Below, piece after piece: positions 26,040 to 36,116 of a stretch of 64,000 nucleotides of DNA. This DNA is from Bacteroides sp. (GTDB taxonomy: Bacteria > Bacteroidota > Bacteroidia > Bacteroidales > Bacteroidaceae): contig JAJQDI010000009.1 of the NCBI GenBank assembly GCA_021202275.1, positions 248,001 to 312,000 on the forward strand, written 5' to 3'. A program made the position numbers and the translations under genes. Below the pieces are notes generated by a model. It made no database searches and was not told where the DNA came from. It worked only from the letters and a program-made list of their open reading frames with translations. How positions within the stretch are numbered: position 1 is the first letter of the stretch; each line of letters begins with the position of its first letter.

Positions 26040-27284
26040 CTATTCGTAGCGCATGGAATTTGCCGGCTCGATACGCGTGATCAGGTAAGAAGGCCCGAGA
26101 AGCATCAATACAGAAACCAACAATGTGCCGACATTGAGCAGCAACCAGATAAGCGGATTGAATGCGATGGGAACTGTATCTACATAATAGGATTCGGGAT
26201 CTAATTTGAAAATACCCCACTGCGACTGTATCAGACAAAATGCCACTCCGATCAGATTTCCCCAGAGCATTCCCCTTCCTATCAGAAAAACAGAGAACCA
26301 CAGAAAGACTTTACGTATACTGAGATTATTGGCTCCCAGGGATTTCAGGATACTAATCATATGTGTACGTTCGAGAATAATGATCAACAGACCGGAGATC
26401 ATCGTAAATCCGGCTACACCTGTCATCAGAATGAGAATGACCCAGACATTCAGATCAAGCAACTCCAGCCAGCCAAAGATCTGTGGATTGAGTTGCTCGA
26501 TGTTCCTCACAAAATAGATCCCTCCGTAGGCGTCGCGCCGATTGTCTATATCTCTGGCAATCCGGTAAGCAGTCTCTTCAAGATCTTTGTAATCCTCTAC
26601 AAGCAATTCAACTCCGCTGACCTGATCCGCTGCCCAATTGTTCAGACGGTTTACTGTATGGATATGGGTGAGCAGGAACAGATTGTCGTACTCAGCAAAG
26701 TTGGTCTGATAGATACCCGTCACTGTCAGTCGCCTGGCGCGGATCTGATCCTGAATAAAATAAGTATAGATACGATCTCCGATGCGGATCTTCAGATTGT
26801 CCGCGATGGATCTGGATAGCAGTACCTGGGTGTAAGCAGCCGTATCACTGAAGACCGGCATCTCTCCTTCGAGCAGATGTTCACGGAAAAAGTGATCGTC
26901 AAAGTCCTGATCCACTCCTTTAAGCACCATTCCCTGAAACGCGTCTTCGGTTTTTATAATACCCGGTTTGGTGGAATATCGCTGTACATGTCGGATGTTG
27001 GGATAGGCAGAGAGTACCTCCATCATACTATCAGTCACAGCGATGGGATGCGTCTCATAGGAACGGACGCCGTCGAAGTTGGTCACCTGAATATGCGAGC
27101 CAAATCCGATGACCTTGCCACGTACCTCTTTTTTAAATCCGATCACTAAAGCCACAGATACGATCATCACAGCCAGGCCGATGGCTATCCCCACCATGGC
27201 TATGAACACCGCAGGACGAGAGACCGGCTTCCCACCCTTCTGGTCACGATAGATACGTCTGGCTATAAATAATTCGAATCCCAC
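26040..27284 (-). CDS. FtsX-like ABC permease of the LolC/LolE type
   Basis: 414 residues: N-terminal membrane helix (VFIAMVGIAIGLAVMIVSVAL), a MacB-like periplasmic domain, then three C-terminal helices (WVILILMTGVAGFTMISGLLIIIL, FLWFSVFLIGRGMLWG, WLLLNVGTLLVSVLMLLG). It fits the inner-membrane permease of the lipoprotein-releasing ABC system that sends lipoproteins to the outer membrane. The ATPase is not beside it, as is usual in Bacteroidota. The start MGFELFIARRIY is typical for the family. Confident on family, moderate on LolE role. Confidence 0.87.
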   Translation of the reverse strand: MGFELFIARRIYRDQKGGKPVSRPAVFIAMVGIAIGLAVMIVSVALVIGFKKEVRGKVIGFGSHIQVTNFDGVRSYETHPIAVTDSMMEVLSAYPNIRHVQRYSTKPGIIKTEDAFQGMVLKGVDQDFDDHFFREHLLEGEMPVFSDTAAYTQVLLSRSIADNLKIRIGDRIYTYFIQDQIRARRLTVTGIYQTNFAEYDNLFLLTHIHTVNRLNNWAADQVSGVELLVEDYKDLEETAYRIARDIDNRRDAYGGIYFVRNIEQLNPQIFGWLELLDLNVWVILILMTGVAGFTMISGLLIIILERTHMISILKSLGANNLSIRKVFLWFSVFLIGRGMLWGNLIGVAFCLIQSQWGIFKLDPESYYVDTVPIAFNPLIWLLLNVGTLLVSVLMLLGPSYLITRIEPANSMRYE

Positions 27285-27290
27285 CTGGAA

Positions 27291-27340
27291 TGATTTACGG
27301 TTTACTAATTTACGGATATATGGTTTACGGTTGAAAATAC
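27291..27340. repeat. Dispersed GATTTACGG/GGTTTACGGTTGAAAATAC repeat
   Basis: Three partly overlapping units with TTTACGG in place of TTTACGA, ending in the shared TTGAAAATACAAAATG block. Directly upstream of the LolE-like gene. Confidence 0.6.
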
Positions 27341-27443
27341 AAAATGATTTACAACATCGTACCTCATAAGGCCCCCCCTGATGTGAAAGATCAAAGAAGG
27401 ATCACAACGAAGAAGTAGATCTGTACATCATCATACATGCTCT

Positions 27444-28643
27444 TTATTCTGTTCGTCCGGGATATGTCTCCAATGCTTTACTTAGAACAACCAGCGCGCG
27501 TGTCAGATCTTCTTTCTTCAATACATAGGCGATACGTACCTCATTGTATCCGGCTCCGGGAGTCGTATAGAAGCCGGAAGCAGGAGCCATGAACACCGTC
27601 TCTCCTTCATACTCGAAATCGGAAAGACACCATGCGCAGAATTTGTCCGAATCATCTACCGGCAGCCTGGCCACTGTATAAAAAGCTCCCATAGGTATGG
27701 GAGAATACACTCCCGGGATCCTGTTCAGCCCATCGATCAGGCATTTTCTACGCTCTACATATTCATCATACGTCTCGCGGGAATATTCTTCCGACACATC
27801 CAGAGAGGCCTCGGCGGCAATCTGTCCGATCAGCGGAGGGCTCAAACGGGCCTGGCAGAATTTCATAACGGCATTTCTCACCTCTTTGTTCTTTGTGATC
27901 AGTGCTCCTATGCGGATACCACATTCCGAATATCTTTTGGATACAGAGTCGATCAGTACCACATTGTTCTGAATCCCTTCGAGGTGACAAGCTGAAATAT
28001 AGGGCGATCCGGTGTAAATAAATTCTCTGTATACCTCATCGGAGAAGAGAAAAAGATCGTATTTTTTCACCAGATCACGGATCTGGTCCATCTCCCGGCG
28101 GGTATAGAGATAGCCGGTCGGGTTATTGGGATTACAGATCAGGATACCCTTGGTACGCTCATTGATCAACTCTTCAAATTTCTCTACTTTAGGCAGAGAG
28201 AATCCCTCTTCGATGGTAGTAGCAATGGTGCGTATCACCGCTCCGGCAGAGATAGCAAAAGCCATATAGTTGGCATAGGCTGGCTCCGGAACAATGATCT
28301 CATCACCGGGATTGAGACAGGAGAGAAAAGCAAACAATACTGCTTCCGATCCGCCGGTAGTCACAATGATATCATCTGCTTCCAGACAGATGTTGTATTT
28401 GGCGTAGTAGTGGGTCAGTTTTTCCCGGTAACTGCGATTGCCCGCACTCGAACTGTACTCCAGTACTTTCCGGTCTATGTTACGAATAGCATCAATCGCG
28501 GCCTGAGGGGTAGGAAGATCGGGCTGTCCGATATTCAGGTGGAAGACATGTACTCCCCGTTGCTTGGCGGCATCGGCCAAAGGAGCCAGTTTTCTGATGG
28601 GAGATGCGGGCATCTCGTTTCCGCGGATCGAAATAGTTGGCAT
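27444..28643 (-). CDS. Class I/II pyridoxal-phosphate aminotransferase
   Basis: 399 residues, fold type I aminotransferase. NIGQPDLPTPQ, VTTGGSEAVLFAF, ICNPNNPTGYLYT, FSDEVYREFIY and the cofactor Lys in DSVSKRYSECGIRIG are all present, with an Arg near EVRIAYVL for the substrate carboxylate. Aspartate/alanine-type specificity is likely but not provable. The -7 box at 28682-28689 lies 39 bases before the start. Cytoplasmic, single gene. Confidence 0.92.
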   Translation of the reverse strand: MPTISIRGNEMPASPIRKLAPLADAAKQRGVHVFHLNIGQPDLPTPQAAIDAIRNIDRKVLEYSSSAGNRSYREKLTHYYAKYNICLEADDIIVTTGGSEAVLFAFLSCLNPGDEIIVPEPAYANYMAFAISAGAVIRTIATTIEEGFSLPKVEKFEELINERTKGILICNPNNPTGYLYTRREMDQIRDLVKKYDLFLFSDEVYREFIYTGSPYISACHLEGIQNNVVLIDSVSKRYSECGIRIGALITKNKEVRNAVMKFCQARLSPPLIGQIAAEASLDVSEEYSRETYDEYVERRKCLIDGLNRIPGVYSPIPMGAFYTVARLPVDDSDKFCAWCLSDFEYEGETVFMAPASGFYTTPGAGYNEVRIAYVLKKEDLTRALVVLSKALETYPGRTE

Positions 28644-28681
28644 AATATATTATATAGGAATGAACATAAAAAATCAGGGGG

Positions 28682-28689
28682 CAAAGGTA
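28682..28689 (-). promoter_or_regulatory. -7 promoter box of the aminotransferase gene
   Basis: TACCTTTG on the minus strand (CAAAGGTA on plus). Confidence 0.6.
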
Positions 28690-28773
28690 AACAATTATTC
28701 GAAGACAGGTATATTTATTGCTTTAAAAACCTTACGAAGAGTGAAAAGGTTATGGAAAGTAAAAAGAAACCTA

Positions 28774-28781
28774 TACATTTG
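28774..28781 (+). promoter_or_regulatory. -7 promoter box of the fucose-isomerase-like gene
   Basis: TACATTTG, exact TAnnTTTG, 27 bases before the ATG at 28808. Confidence 0.65.
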
Positions 28782-28807
28782 TAATTACAATATCAAAAAA
28801 ATCCATC

Positions 28808-30043
28808 ATGACTATAAATCTGATCACCTTCGCTTCCATGCTGCATAATCAGCAGACTGTATATCATGCGCATCAGGCCATCCTAAGCGAACTGGAAAAA
28901 CACTTTACCGTAAATCTGGTAGACCATACACTGATCCAATCCCTCCCTCAGAATGAATTCAGCGTGGTATTTATTGCCACAGGAGGAGTAGAACGTCTGG
29001 TGATGCAGGCCTTCGAATTTCTCCCCCGCCCTACTCTGTTACTGGCTGACGGTATGCAGAACTCCCTGGCTGCGTCGCTGGAAATCTCTTCCTGGCTGCG
29101 TGCCAGAGGACTGAAAAGTGAGATCCTTCATGGAGAAGTCTCTGCCATTATCCGGCGTATCGAGGTTCTGTATACCAATTTCCAGGCTCAACAAGCCCTG
29201 AAAGAAGTACGCGTAGGTGTCATTGGTCCCCCCTCTTCCTGGCTTATTGCCAGCAACGTCGATTATCTGCTGGCTAAACGTCGATGGGGGATACAATATG
29301 TGGATATACCCATCGAACGGGTACAGGAAAACTACGATCGCATTACCGATGACCAAGTAGGGGAAGCCTCCGCAGAGTTTGCCTCCCGGGCCTATGCCTG
29401 TCGGGAAGCCACTCCCGAAGATCTGATCAAAGCCATGCGTCTCTACCGCGCACTGAAACAGATCTGTGAGGAAGAAAAACTCACAGCCGTCACCGTAAGT
29501 TGTTTCCGCCTGATGGAACATACGCAGACCACAGGCTGTCTGGCCATCTCTCTGTTGAATGATGAGGGCATTCCGGCCGGCTGTGAAGGAGATCTGCAAT
29601 CGATCTTTACCTTGCTGGCCGTTAAAACTCTGACCGGGAACAGCGGGTTTATGGCCAATCCGTCTATGCTGGATACAAGGACCAACGAACTGGTACTGGC
29701 ACACTGCACCATCGGTACCAAACAGGTGGAGTCCTTTATCATCAGGAATCATTTCGAATCGGAAAGCGGTATCGGTATTCAGGGCATTCTCCCTACAGGA
29801 GAAGTAACCATAGTGAAGTGTGGCAGCGAATCGCTGGACGAATTTTATCTTTCCACAGGTACTCTCACCGAAAATACCAACTACGTAAATGTCTGCCGCA
29901 CGCAAGTACGTATTAGACTGAATACTCCGGTAGAATACTTCCTGAAAAATCCGTTGGGAAACCATCACATCATTCTGCTCGGTAATTTTGAAGAAGTATT
30001 GAATGACTTTTTCGTTGCCAATAGCTGCAAACGAATAGAATAG
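28808..30043 (+). CDS. Fucose/arabinose isomerase-like protein
   Basis: 411 residues with the layout of the L-fucose isomerase-like family: an N-terminal domain (VFIATGGVERLVMQAFEF), a middle domain (VRVGVIGPPSSWLIAS), AVTVSCFRLMEHTQTTGCLAIS, and the metal/substrate region GIPAGCEGDLQSIFTLLAVKTLTG with EGD, followed by AHCTIG. In this family an aldose/ketose isomerisation uses a divalent metal; the true substrate is not clear because many relatives are uncharacterised. It stands alone, with a strong promoter and a shared terminator at 30135-30167. Confidence 0.82.
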   Translation: MTINLITFASMLHNQQTVYHAHQAILSELEKHFTVNLVDHTLIQSLPQNEFSVVFIATGGVERLVMQAFEFLPRPTLLLADGMQNSLAASLEISSWLRARGLKSEILHGEVSAIIRRIEVLYTNFQAQQALKEVRVGVIGPPSSWLIASNVDYLLAKRRWGIQYVDIPIERVQENYDRITDDQVGEASAEFASRAYACREATPEDLIKAMRLYRALKQICEEEKLTAVTVSCFRLMEHTQTTGCLAISLLNDEGIPAGCEGDLQSIFTLLAVKTLTGNSGFMANPSMLDTRTNELVLAHCTIGTKQVESFIIRNHFESESGIGIQGILPTGEVTIVKCGSESLDEFYLSTGTLTENTNYVNVCRTQVRIRLNTPVEYFLKNPLGNHHIILLGNFEEVLNDFFVANSCKRIE

Positions 30044-30134
30044 AAAAAGTTTATCTTTTATACAGCTCGTCAAACGCACAAAGCGCAGAACCGGAAGAAG
30101 CGATCGCGAAAACAGAAATCTGCGGTTATACGAT

Positions 30135-30167
30135 AGGGAAAAGTGTGATATAATCACACTTTTCCCT
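30135..30167. terminator. Bidirectional terminator between convergent genes
   Basis: Perfect 15-base stem AGGGAAAAGTGTGAT/ATCACACTTTTCCCT with a three-base loop, between the isomerase-like gene (+) and the TolC-family gene (-). Confidence 0.8.
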
Positions 30168-30182
30168 AATAAAAGGAAATCA

Positions 30183-31439
30183 TTAAAAATCTAAGGTCCA
30201 GATACCACACACCCGTTGCAGTTCAATGAGTGAAGAGGCATATCCTTTCAGGGTCCCCAGATATTGTTCCTGCATCTCATTGTAGGTACGTTGTGTGATA
30301 AGCACCTCCAGAATATCCGTTTCGCCGCGTTTATAGGTATACACCACGCCATCCAGCAATTTCCGGGTATCCCCGAGCAGACCGGCCCTGAATTGTGCTA
30401 GTTGCTTCTCCATAGCCAGGTAGTAGAAATAGGCCTGTGTCACCTCTGCCTGCAATTGCAATTCGGTATCCTGATATTCCACTTTACTCTTTTCAGCCTC
30501 GAAGCGGGAAGCTCTGACCGCGCCTTTGTTCAGATTGGAGAACTTTAACGGAATAGCAACTCCTCCTTTCAGTGCATCCCGGGTAGGGCGCAACCCACCC
30601 CAGGCACGTTCGTAGCCGACAAAGATCCCTAGATCCAGCCTGCGCTCCGCCTTCACTAATTTCAACTGGTTCATAGCGATCTCTGAGTTTTTCATGGCCA
30701 TCATCAGTTCCACTCGGTTGTCTCTGGCAATCAGGAGCAGATCCTGCAAGGAATATTCCAGTCCGGTTTGTCCCGGATCGCCCTGAGGTTCGTACAGTAC
30801 TTCAGTTGTTTTGCCCATATATTGGTTCAGAACAACCAGGGCTGCCTGATATTCCGCTTCCTGCTGGTAGACCTCATTCAGCAAAGAAGCCGCTTCCAGC
30901 CTGGACTGCCGGGCATCGTTCTCGGTGATCTCTCCCAGTCTGTGACGGATACTGTCGGACTGGCTCAGCTGCAACATATACGCATACGAACTCCGTTTGA
31001 ATCGCAGGATCTCTTTCTGCAGAATGGCCTCCAGGAAAGCATCTGTCGCTTCCACGCGTAACTCCTGGAAATAGAGTGTGACAGCCAGTTGCTCTTGCCC
31101 GGCTAAGCTACGCGCCAGCCTTCTGCGCGCATATCTTTTACCTCCCAGTTCCAGCGTGTATCCCAACTGCAGACTGTACGCATCGTCCGCGGCTTCAAAT
31201 TCCAGTTCCGGATCGGGCAGTTCTCCTGCCGCCCACACTTCGGCCTGAGCAATTGGTATATTGAACTTTTCCGCGATATATCCCAGGTTACCTTCTTCTA
31301 CCGCCTTTATATATTCTTTATAAAAGATGCTCTGGTGTACGACCGGACCATCGGCATACACATTCACAGAGTATACCAGCAGAAACAGAGAGATACAGTG
31401 GGCCGCTATATTTCTGATCATACGATTTAACGTTTTCAT
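30183..31439 (-). CDS. TolC-family outer-membrane efflux protein (CzcC-like)
   Basis: 418 residues with a signal peptide (AAHCISLFLLVYSVNVYA). Two repeats of long coiled-coil helices and short strands, as in outer-membrane efflux channels: LPDPELEFEAADDAYSLQLGYTLELGGKR and LKGGVAIPLKFSNLNKGAVRAS. Forms the exit duct of the tripartite pump encoded just upstream. Its ATG overlaps the stop of the pump gene (ATGA), so it is translated in tandem. It likely exports divalent metal ions given the pump's signature. Confidence 0.92.
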   Translation of the reverse strand: MKTLNRMIRNIAAHCISLFLLVYSVNVYADGPVVHQSIFYKEYIKAVEEGNLGYIAEKFNIPIAQAEVWAAGELPDPELEFEAADDAYSLQLGYTLELGGKRYARRRLARSLAGQEQLAVTLYFQELRVEATDAFLEAILQKEILRFKRSSYAYMLQLSQSDSIRHRLGEITENDARQSRLEAASLLNEVYQQEAEYQAALVVLNQYMGKTTEVLYEPQGDPGQTGLEYSLQDLLLIARDNRVELMMAMKNSEIAMNQLKLVKAERRLDLGIFVGYERAWGGLRPTRDALKGGVAIPLKFSNLNKGAVRASRFEAEKSKVEYQDTELQLQAEVTQAYFYYLAMEKQLAQFRAGLLGDTRKLLDGVVYTYKRGETDILEVLITQRTYNEMQEQYLGTLKGYASSLIELQRVCGIWTLDF

Positions 31440-34400
31440 TCTGTTGTTTTTTTAAGATTTATCTTTTCCATCTTCGACTCTATCATATAGTACATAGCCG
31501 GCAACACATACAGGGTGATGATCGTGGAGAAGAACAATCCATATACGATCACCGTAGCCAGCGGGCGTTGCACATCCGATCCGATACCTGTTGCCAGAGA
31601 AGCAGGCAGCAATCCCAGCATACTGGTAGTAGCCGTCATAAGGATAGGACGCAGACGATGCTTGGCGCCATTCGTAACTGCCTGGAACAATTGCATACCT
31701 TCGGAGCGCAGCCCATTGATGTGAGAGATCATGATCACACCGTTCTGTACAGCCATTCCGAACAGAGCAATAAAGCCTACCGCCGAAGAAACGTTCAACG
31801 TCATGCCCCGTACATTCAGTGCCAGCATACCTCCGAACAACGCCAGAGGCACTACCATAAGTACCAGTCCGGCCTGGCGGAACTTACCGAACGTACAATA
31901 CAGCAGGAAGAACATGATCACCAGGGCAAGAGGTACGATCATTGTCAGTCTGGAATAAGCACGGTTCTGATTTTCGAACTGTCCGCCCCATTCGATCTTA
32001 TACAAATGATGATCATATTGTACATTTTTCTCTATGGCGACTTTGGCTTCGTTCAGGAAAGAAGAGAGATCGCGGTCCCGCAGATTCAGCTTGACCGTCA
32101 GGTGACGTTTGTTCATTTCCCGGGTAATGGTACTCTCACCTGTACTGAGTTGGATATCTGCTACCTGCGACAGGGGAATACTGAACCCGGCAGAGGATGT
32201 CAGCATCAATCCGGCAATCTTCTCCGGCGTATCCCGCGCGTCTTCTTTGTATTTACACGTAATATCATATACCCGGTCTCCCTGATAGATCTCAGAAATG
32301 GCTTTCCCACCGATCGCGATCTCTATCAGATTGTTGACATCCGCTACATTCAATCCGTAACGCGCGATCGCGTCGCGGTTCATGTGGATCTGCAACTGTG
32401 GCAAAGGAGGTTCCTGATCTATATCCAGATCTACTGCCCCTCTTACACCGCGCAGCGTTTCCAATACCTCTTCGGCAATACGCCGTGTCTCCTTAAAATC
32501 ATTTCCAAAAACTTTTACCACCAATTCACTGTGAGCACCGGAGATCTTATCCATCACCCCATCGATCATGGGCTGACTGAATCCGACTGTATACCCCGGC
32601 ATAGAGGCGTATTCCTCTGCCAGTTCGGCGATAAGGTCTTCTTTTCTTTTTCCACGGGGCCATTCTTTGTAAGGTTTAATACCTACAGGCACCTCAAAGT
32701 GAGAAGGAGTGAAAGGATCAGTCCCGTCGTCATTACGTCCGGCCTACACAGCCACATACGTTACCTCGGGATATTTCATGGTGCGTGCTCTTAGTGTGTC
32801 CGACATCTCTTTCGACCGCTCTACGGAAATCCCGGGAGGCAGATTCACCTGCAACCAGATAGAACCCTCGTCGAGGTTCGGGAGAAAGTCTTTTCCTACA
32901 CTGATCGAAAGTCCTATTGCCGCAAAGAAGACAATAGCTACAGCGATCAATACCTGACGGGGCTTACAAACCACCTTTTGTATCATGAGATAATATTTCT
33001 CTATCAGTTTCTCCAGCCATTTGTTGTGATGTACTTTACGAGGTTTGCGGTAAAGAGCATAACCAATACCCGGGATGACAAGAACCGCGAGCAACAAAGC
33101 CCCGATCAACGCATAGCTCACCGTAAAGGCCATAGGAGTGAACAGCTTGCGTTCTACCCGTTCAAAAGCGAAAAGCGGCAGATAGGCTGTTATGATAATA
33201 ATGGTAGAGAATATGATCGGACGGGCCACCTCTCCTACGCGACCAGCGATATTGCTTTCCGCAAGTTTCTCACCGGGATGATCTTCACGTTTCTTGAGGA
33301 TCGTCTCCATCATTACAATGGCTCCGTCTACTATGATCCCGAAATCGACTGCCCCCAGAGAAAGCAGGTTGGCAGGGATATCTGTCAGGTGCATCAGGAT
33401 AAAAGCGATCAGCATGGAGAAAGGAATGGTCACCGCTACCAGTACGGCCCCCTCCAGCTACCCAAAAAAATGATCAGTACAATAATAACCAATCCCATTC
33501 CTTCCAGCAACGTGCGGGATACGGTATTCAAAGTAGTTTCTACCAGCTCGGTCCGGTCCAGAAAAGTATGTATATGCACTCCGTCAGGCAATATCTCCGT
33601 GTTCAGTTCATCCACCGCTTCCTGTATTCCGGCCAGTACCTGCGAAGGGTTTTCATGCTTCAGCAACAAAACGATACCTTGTATACTTTCCGAATATTCG
33701 CGGGTACGATCCGAATATCCCATCACTCCTTTCCGTTCGAGGTTTCCATATTTCAGTTTACCCAGATCGCTCAGGAAGATAGGAACTCCCTTTTCCGAGC
33801 TGACCACGATCATTCCCAGGTCTTCCAGGGAATTGATCTGACCAATCCCTCTTACCACATATCCAAGATCACCGCGGTTCAGTATACTCCCTCCGACATT
33901 GGAATTATTATTTTCCACCGCTTCGATCACCTCTTCCAGAGAAACATGATACTGTTCCAGTTTCTGAGGATCGATCTCTATCTGATACTGCGTAGTGATA
34001 CCACCAAAATTACTTACATCCGCCACTCCGGACACCTCTTTGATCCAGGGAATGATCACCCAGTTTTGCAGATCAGTCAGTTCACGCAGCGAATGTTCAT
34101 TACTCTCGATGATGTATCGATAGATCTCACCTGTAGGTGAGGTCAGCGGATCCAGTTCCGCTATGGCATCAAAAGGAAGAGACACCTCATTGAGACGCTC
34201 CTGTACGCGTTGCCGGCTCCAGTAGTCTTCTATTCCATCCTCGAAAACAATAGTTATCATGGATAGTCCGAAAGTGCTTTTGCTACGCATCACGTGCATA
34301 CCCGGCAGCCCGTTCAGAGCCCTTTCCAGAGGAATGGTGATCTGTTGTTCCACCTCTTCCGCAGCAAGTCCGGGAACCTGTGTCACTACCTGCGATGTAA

Positions 34401-34530
34401 CATCGGCTATGTCCGGATAGGCTTCGATGGAGAGCTGCTTCCAGGAATAATAGCCATACACTCCCAGTAGAAGGAAAAGCACCAGCATCACCCATCTTTT
34501 CTGTATGATAAGTAAAAAGAACTTTTTCAT
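31436..34530 (-). pseudogene. czcA: HME-family RND efflux pump (CusA/CzcA-like), disrupted by a frame break and a stop
   Basis: About 1031 residues, normal for the family. Starts MKKFFLLIIQKRWVML at 34530. The metal-efflux signature is seen in transmembrane helix 4: VDFGIIVDGAIVMMET, with the D, D and E spaced as in CzcA. The C run at 33448-33452 is one base short (FLGSWRGAVLVAV expected), and a TAG at 32744-32746 replaces a Gln (CAG) before AGRNDDGTDPFTPSHFE, a conserved periplasmic block. Everything on either side is intact. Middle gene of adaptor-pump-channel operon. Pumps Cu, Ag, Zn, Co or Cd type ions; which is unknown. Confidence 0.88.
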
Positions 34531-34698
34531 GTTTATTTTCTGTTTAGATCCCATAGGGTCGCGGGATACGCGTTCCACATCCGGAAAGAACCCCTATGAA
34601 ATACGTATTCACGGTTTTTGTTTTTTATCCGGCCCCTGTCCGGCTTCTTTTCCTGAGAACAAGAGATAACGTCCTCAGAGACTGACTCAGGGAGTATC

Positions 34699-35802
34699 TC
34701 ATTTCAGATAGTACCCTCCCTCGCTGATCACCTTTTCGCCGGGACGAAGCCCATCGGTAATATAAGCTTTTCCGTCCTGTGTCACATCCACCTCTACCGG
34801 CCTCTTTACATATACATCCGGTGCCGTGGCTACAAATACAAAAATAGATTTCTCGTCCTGCAGTAAAGCCTTTTCCGGTACTACCAACTGCTGTCTGGGC
34901 ATATCCGTAAAGTGGATGGTTACATACATTCCCAGCTTCAGGATATTCTCATGGTTGGAACAGGTAGAGAGTACCTTCACCGACCGTGTCTCTTCATCTA
35001 TTGCTTCATCGATATGAAAAACCTCTCCCAGGATCTCTTTACCGGGATAGGCCGGGATCACGATCTTCATCTTGCTCTTCTCATGAATAAACCTGAGGTC
35101 TTTCTCTTTGACCTGTGCCGTGACCCATACATTGGAGAGATTGGCTACTACAGCCACCGGATCCGCATCATCTTTGAGGTATTGTCCGGCGACCAGATTC
35201 GTTTCGATCACTTCTCCGTTGATGGGCGAACGGATGATCAGCGGTTGTCCCAGTACCATATCTTCCGGGTCCATCTGATAGATGCGAATGGCGGAAAACG
35301 CATTCTCATATTCCTTTTCCGCGATCTTCAACAGGTTTTGTGCCTCTTCCAGTTCTTTTTCAGAGGTCACCCCGTTTCTGAAAAGATCCTCTTTACGCTG
35401 CATATCCTTCACAGCCAGTTCGCGTTCGGCCTGAGCCTGGAAAAATTCTTTCTGAGCGGTCATAAAATCAGAGGAGACAATCTCAAACAAAGGAGTATGA
35501 GCCGCCACAGGTTGTCCCAGGCGGATATAAGAACGCACCACTCTGCCGGCAAACGGAGGAGCGATGTAGGCATATTGCGTAGATATAGGCTGTATAGTGC
35601 CGGCTGTTACAATCTCTTTCGAATAAGGCTCTTCAGATACCGACACTGTCCTGATGCGGGAAGCAACGTGATTGTCCGGATTCACATAGACAGTGTCTCC
35701 ACTGATCCGATAATCGTAACCACTGTGTTCTTCTTTGCTTCCTGAACAGGAAATGAACAGAGAAACCATACACAGGCAATACCATAAACTTTTCCGTGTC
35801 AT
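34699..35802 (-). CDS. Efflux RND periplasmic adaptor (CusB/CzcB-like)
   Basis: 367 residues with a lipoprotein signal (YCLCMVSLFISCSGSK). Barrel-sandwich domain (APPFAGRVVRSYIRLGQPVAAHTPLFEIV), a helical hairpin (AQAERELAVKDMQRKEDLFRNG), the second lipoyl half (IRSPINGEVIETNLVAGQYL) and a C-terminal beta-barrel (VPEKALLQDEKSIFVFV). Bridges inner-membrane pump and outer-membrane channel. First gene of the operon; the promoter box at 35841-35848 supports the start at 35802 rather than 35865. The 168 bases to the pump gene contain no gene. Confidence 0.92.
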   Translation of the reverse strand: MTRKSLWYCLCMVSLFISCSGSKEEHSGYDYRISGDTVYVNPDNHVASRIRTVSVSEEPYSKEIVTAGTIQPISTQYAYIAPPFAGRVVRSYIRLGQPVAAHTPLFEIVSSDFMTAQKEFFQAQAERELAVKDMQRKEDLFRNGVTSEKELEEAQNLLKIAEKEYENAFSAIRIYQMDPEDMVLGQPLIIRSPINGEVIETNLVAGQYLKDDADPVAVVANLSNVWVTAQVKEKDLRFIHEKSKMKIVIPAYPGKEILGEVFHIDEAIDEETRSVKVLSTCSNHENILKLGMYVTIHFTDMPRQQLVVPEKALLQDEKSIFVFVATAPDVYVKRPVEVDVTQDGKAYITDGLRPGEKVISEGGYYLK

Positions 35803-35840
35803 AACTTTTGTATGTTTGATTAAAATTGCGTTTCCGGCGG

Positions 35841-35848
35841 CAAAAGTA
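35841..35848 (-). promoter_or_regulatory. -7 promoter box of the RND efflux operon
   Basis: TACTTTTG on the minus strand (CAAAAGTA on plus), 39 bases before the adaptor start. Confidence 0.65.
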
Positions 35849-35966
35849 GGGAGGACACAGCACAAAGTGGATTAGAGATCAATTAAACAATTATTAGAAT
35901 TTCATTAGAAAAGTAATCCCAGATGAAAAATTTCTATTAAGATTACTTCAAGTATTTATATTTTAT

Positions 35967-35974
35967 TATTTTTG
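35967..35974 (+). promoter_or_regulatory. -7 promoter box of the second DUF3244-like gene
   Basis: TATTTTTG, TAnnTTTG, in AT-rich sequence, which lowers its weight. The distance to the start at 36117 is 143 bases. Confidence 0.4.
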
Positions 35975-36116
35975 TATATATAAGTTAACATCTAAAATCA
36001 ATAGCATGGGTTACCAGTATACCGACACAAATAAATATAAGAAAGATCTAATATTCAATAAAATAAAGAAAAGTATGCATGGTTATTTCATTTGTAAAAC
36101 ATTAAAAAAGAAAAGT

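Noticed and set aside
29039..30157. 372-codon open frame antisense to the fucose-isomerase-like gene
   Set aside because: No promoter, covers the real gene and its terminator, composition of a shadow frame.
13115..32746. Reassigned stop codons (TAG or TAA read as Trp or Gln)
   Set aside because: Affected positions need two different amino acids, only a few genes are hit, and many intact genes end with TAA or TAG at the expected place.
31568..32794. 408-codon open frame antisense to the RND pump
   Set aside because: His/Gln/Arg-rich composition typical of a shadow frame; pump sequence on the minus strand is conserved.
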